Source: Syntrophobacteraceae bacterium (GTDB taxonomy: Bacteria > Desulfobacterota > Syntrophobacteria > Syntrophobacterales > Syntrophobacteraceae). From it: a stretch of 64,000 nt of DNA. The position numbers and the translations under genes were made by a program. Positions 62,089 to 64,000 of the stretch are shown here, one piece after another. The notes below the pieces were generated by a model, which was given only the letters and a program-made list of their open reading frames with translations, did not search any database and had not been told where the DNA came from. Location: positions 1 through 64,000 of the forward strand of contig JALOPI010000012.1 in assembly GCA_025453975.1 (NCBI GenBank), read 5' to 3'. How positions within the stretch are numbered: the stretch's first letter is position 1; every line of letters starts with the position of its first letter.

Positions 62089-63780
62089 GTGTCAGACATT
62101 GAGCATTCCAGCGATGAAGAATGGGAAAGACTGCCTCCCCTGGAGATCGGACGGAGGCTCATGTCGCTTCCTGCCCGACGAAGGCTGGAGATCATCCTGA
62201 GCCGTCCGGACCCTGAGCAGGTCGTTTCCCGCATGGCGGAGCAGGATTTCTTTCTGACGGTCAAGGAGATCGGCCGTGAGGATTCCCTTCCTCTCCTCGC
62301 CCTGGGGACCATGGATCAGCTCGGCCATCTGTTCGATATTGAATGGTGGAGGAAGGATACCGTTGTCATAGGCTCCGCCCTGGAGTGGCTGGATCTCCTC
62401 CGCCGCGCGGGAGAGGGGAGGCTCCTTGCCTGGCTGTACCAGGTCGATTTCGAGCTCCTCACGCTGCTGTTCAAGCGTTGGATCCAGGTCGTCATGATTC
62501 CGGAGGATGTGGACCTGGTCGAAGCCCGGGGCGATCTCCCGCCCCACACCATCGACGACCAGTTCTTCTGGGAGTGCAGCTACCCACAGTATGAAAGCCT
62601 GGCGCACCATGTGCTCGGTCTCCTGTTTGAAGCTCACCAGGGCTTCTACCTTGAGCTCATGAACCACATCCTGTGGCTTCCGGATGCCGAGTGCGAGGAG
62701 GCGGCCTACCGGTTTCACCGGGGCCGTCTCGAAGACCTCGGGGTGCCGGATTTCTATGATTCACTGGCCATCTACCGCTCGCCCCGTCCCCAGGAGCTCG
62801 GGCGAGGAAGGTTCGCCGCGGAGCCCCCCGTCGAGGGGGCTGCCCCATCTTTTGCCCTGACCGTGACCGGCGAAGGGGATCTGTTCAGACGCTGTCTCGC
62901 GGAGATCGACGACAGGCGTCTTCTCGACACGCTGGGGATGGAGCTGGCCAGTCTGGCCAACAAAGTGCTGGTGGCCGACGAGATGCCTCCCGATGACCCT
63001 CGGGCTCTGCCGCGCGCCGCCGAAAAGGCTGCGGCGTATGTCAACCTGGGGCTGACGGAGCGAAGTCAGGACAGCCCGACAGCGGCCCAGGCTCTGCTGA
63101 GGGAGATCTACCTTGAAGATCTGTTTCGGCTGGGGAGCGGGATGGTCTCCAGGGTCCAGCGCCGGGTCGTCGGCCTGATCGAGGGCGGCTGGATCTCCGG
63201 CTGGCCGCACAGAATCCAGTGCCTGGATCCGGAATGGCATGAATGGGTCGAGAGGATCCTTCAACGGACGCCTCAGCTCCGCCGTGAAGGGGAGAGGTTC
63301 GTTGTGGGAGGCCGGGAGGATGTCTTCAGGACCCCCCGAGATGTTGCAGAAGCTGAGCGCCGGATCGATGTGCTGGTCGTCATGGGGCGTCTCCTGAATT
63401 CCCTGCTGGACCAGGAGGGGCCGCCCGACTGGGATCTATGGTCCGAAAGCCTGATTTCACGGATGGAGAATGTCACCCTGGGCTCAATGATCTGGACGGC
63501 CGCCTCCCGGGCCATCCTCGAAGGCGAATGGCGGCTGGCGCCGCTTCCGGCTTCCCAATGGGCCGCTGCATGGCCCGCCCTGCATCCCGCCGATTTCGAG
63601 GGCGTCATTGGGAACTGGGTGGTCTCCGTTTTGAGGGAGCCGGATCAGATCGAGCTGACTCAAACCTACCTGGGCCCCATCCATGACGAGTATGCCCGGC
63701 AGAGGCGCTCGATCCTGGAGGCGGGAAGTGCGGTGCCGGACCCCCGGCTCATGGGCTTTTTCCTCTTCACCGATGGATGA
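62089..63780 (+). CDS. DUF6178-type protein
   Basis: 563 residues from a GTG at 62089 (MSDIEHSSDEEWERLPP) with GAGAGG about eight bases upstream; GTG 61927 would add 54 basic, low-quality residues. The protein is mainly helical and acidic, with RRRLEIILSRPDPEQVVSRM near the start, VLGLLFEAHQGFYLELMNHI in the middle and a C-terminal TYLGPIHDEYARQRRSI. This resembles DUF6178 proteins known from Desulfobacterota; their function is unknown. No membrane helices or catalytic motif were seen. Stand-alone gene. Confidence 0.7.
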   Translation: MSDIEHSSDEEWERLPPLEIGRRLMSLPARRRLEIILSRPDPEQVVSRMAEQDFFLTVKEIGREDSLPLLALGTMDQLGHLFDIEWWRKDTVVIGSALEWLDLLRRAGEGRLLAWLYQVDFELLTLLFKRWIQVVMIPEDVDLVEARGDLPPHTIDDQFFWECSYPQYESLAHHVLGLLFEAHQGFYLELMNHILWLPDAECEEAAYRFHRGRLEDLGVPDFYDSLAIYRSPRPQELGRGRFAAEPPVEGAAPSFALTVTGEGDLFRRCLAEIDDRRLLDTLGMELASLANKVLVADEMPPDDPRALPRAAEKAAAYVNLGLTERSQDSPTAAQALLREIYLEDLFRLGSGMVSRVQRRVVGLIEGGWISGWPHRIQCLDPEWHEWVERILQRTPQLRREGERFVVGGREDVFRTPRDVAEAERRIDVLVVMGRLLNSLLDQEGPPDWDLWSESLISRMENVTLGSMIWTAASRAILEGEWRLAPLPASQWAAAWPALHPADFEGVIGNWVVSVLREPDQIELTQTYLGPIHDEYARQRRSILEAGSAVPDPRLMGFFLFTDG

Positions 63781-64000
63781 GGCCGCCCGGCGGTTTGATG
63801 GCCTCGGGACGCTCATGGATCTTGACTTTGGCGGCATGCTTTTTGATAATGTCGATGAATTTTCAGGCCGTGCTTGCGCCTGGCCCTCGACTGGAGTCGA
63901 GGCTTCTGACAAGGGCTCCCGAGATGTGGGAGCGTCCGCAGCGTGATCCGTTCAAATGACTGTATTCCATCGTTCCAAACCGCGTCCTCACTGAATTTTC
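63781..64000. other. Window end without a supported gene
   Basis: A 31-codon minus-strand stretch (63767-63862) looks protein-like (KFIDIIKKHAAKVKIHERPE) but is closed at its 5' side by a stop. It may be the remnant of a frameshifted gene that continues beyond the window. Nothing else was recognised. Confidence 0.35.

Noticed and set aside
63767..63862. Protein-like 31-codon stretch on the minus strand at the window end
   Set aside because: Closed by a stop on its 5' side and overlapping the end of the DUF6178-type gene. Too short to call as a gene.

Overview
The window is a 64 kb stretch of a high-GC chromosome, probably from a Desulfobacterota (former Deltaproteobacteria) anaerobe. The evidence for this is indirect: a multihaem c-type cytochrome with HEAT/TPR repeats, a large BcrAD/BadFG-type acyl-CoA dehydratase activase pair, a MobB-MobA-MoeA molybdenum-cofactor block, a DUF6178-type protein and a CoA-transferase/GNAT fusion. 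No phage, plasmid, CRISPR or complete insertion sequence was seen. Most genes are ordinary chromosomal genes in short, tightly packed operons, with ATGA, GTGA or TGATG overlaps and GTG/TTG starts.

Layout. 1-3.2 kb is a patch of gene decay: an octahaem cytochrome with two internal deletions, a patatin lipoprotein with a nonsense codon, and the tail of an unrelated gene joined to it. 3.3-5.4 kb has an orphan protein, a VapBC-type toxin-antitoxin pair and tRNA-Asp with its terminator. 5.7-12.9 kb has a divergent LeuA-like protein, an RlmI-type methyltransferase, a LOG-family protein and RNase E/G. 11.5-16 kb encodes the split activase. 16.3-20 kb has a CcoI/FixI-type copper ATPase, a TauE/SafE membrane protein and a PilZ protein.

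20.2-26.3 kb is a TolC - HlyD/MacA adaptor - ABC ATPase - permease - permease operon. 26.4-29.3 kb has HPr, enzyme I and SmpB. 29.4-35 kb has an alcohol dehydrogenase, a divergent TrpD-like protein, a radical SAM protein, Era and a YhiN-type flavoprotein. 35-38.6 kb has a fused Mg-chelatase I/D-type AAA+/VWA protein, an Mth938-like protein, HolC and a small orphan. 38.6-42 kb has the CoA-transferase/GNAT fusion, Lgt and a very histidine-rich protein. 42.1-46.8 kb has an aldehyde dehydrogenase, MobB, MobA, MoeA and a CDP-alcohol phosphotransferase.

46.9-54.6 kb has an AbrB-type regulator, a degenerate ImmA/IrrE-like protein, GlgX, a HAD-like protein, NudC and a secreted repeat protein. 54.7-61.2 kb has a NifU-domain scaffold and the minus-strand operon xseA-xseB-ispA-dxs-tlyA-rlmH, which supplies isoprenoid precursors, exonuclease VII and two rRNA methyltransferases. 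61.2-61.7 kb is a deletion scar of a peptide ABC transporter. 62.1-63.8 kb is a DUF6178-type gene.

No single clearly new multi-gene system stands out. The most interesting items are paralogues that keep a fold but have altered key residues (LeuA-like, TrpD-like, CoA-transferase, HPr, ImmA-like, HAD-like), the two-permease ABC efflux operon, a perfect 22-bp palindrome upstream of ptsH, and several independent pseudogenes. Family assignments and residue-level comparisons come from recognising motifs by eye, not from database searches.
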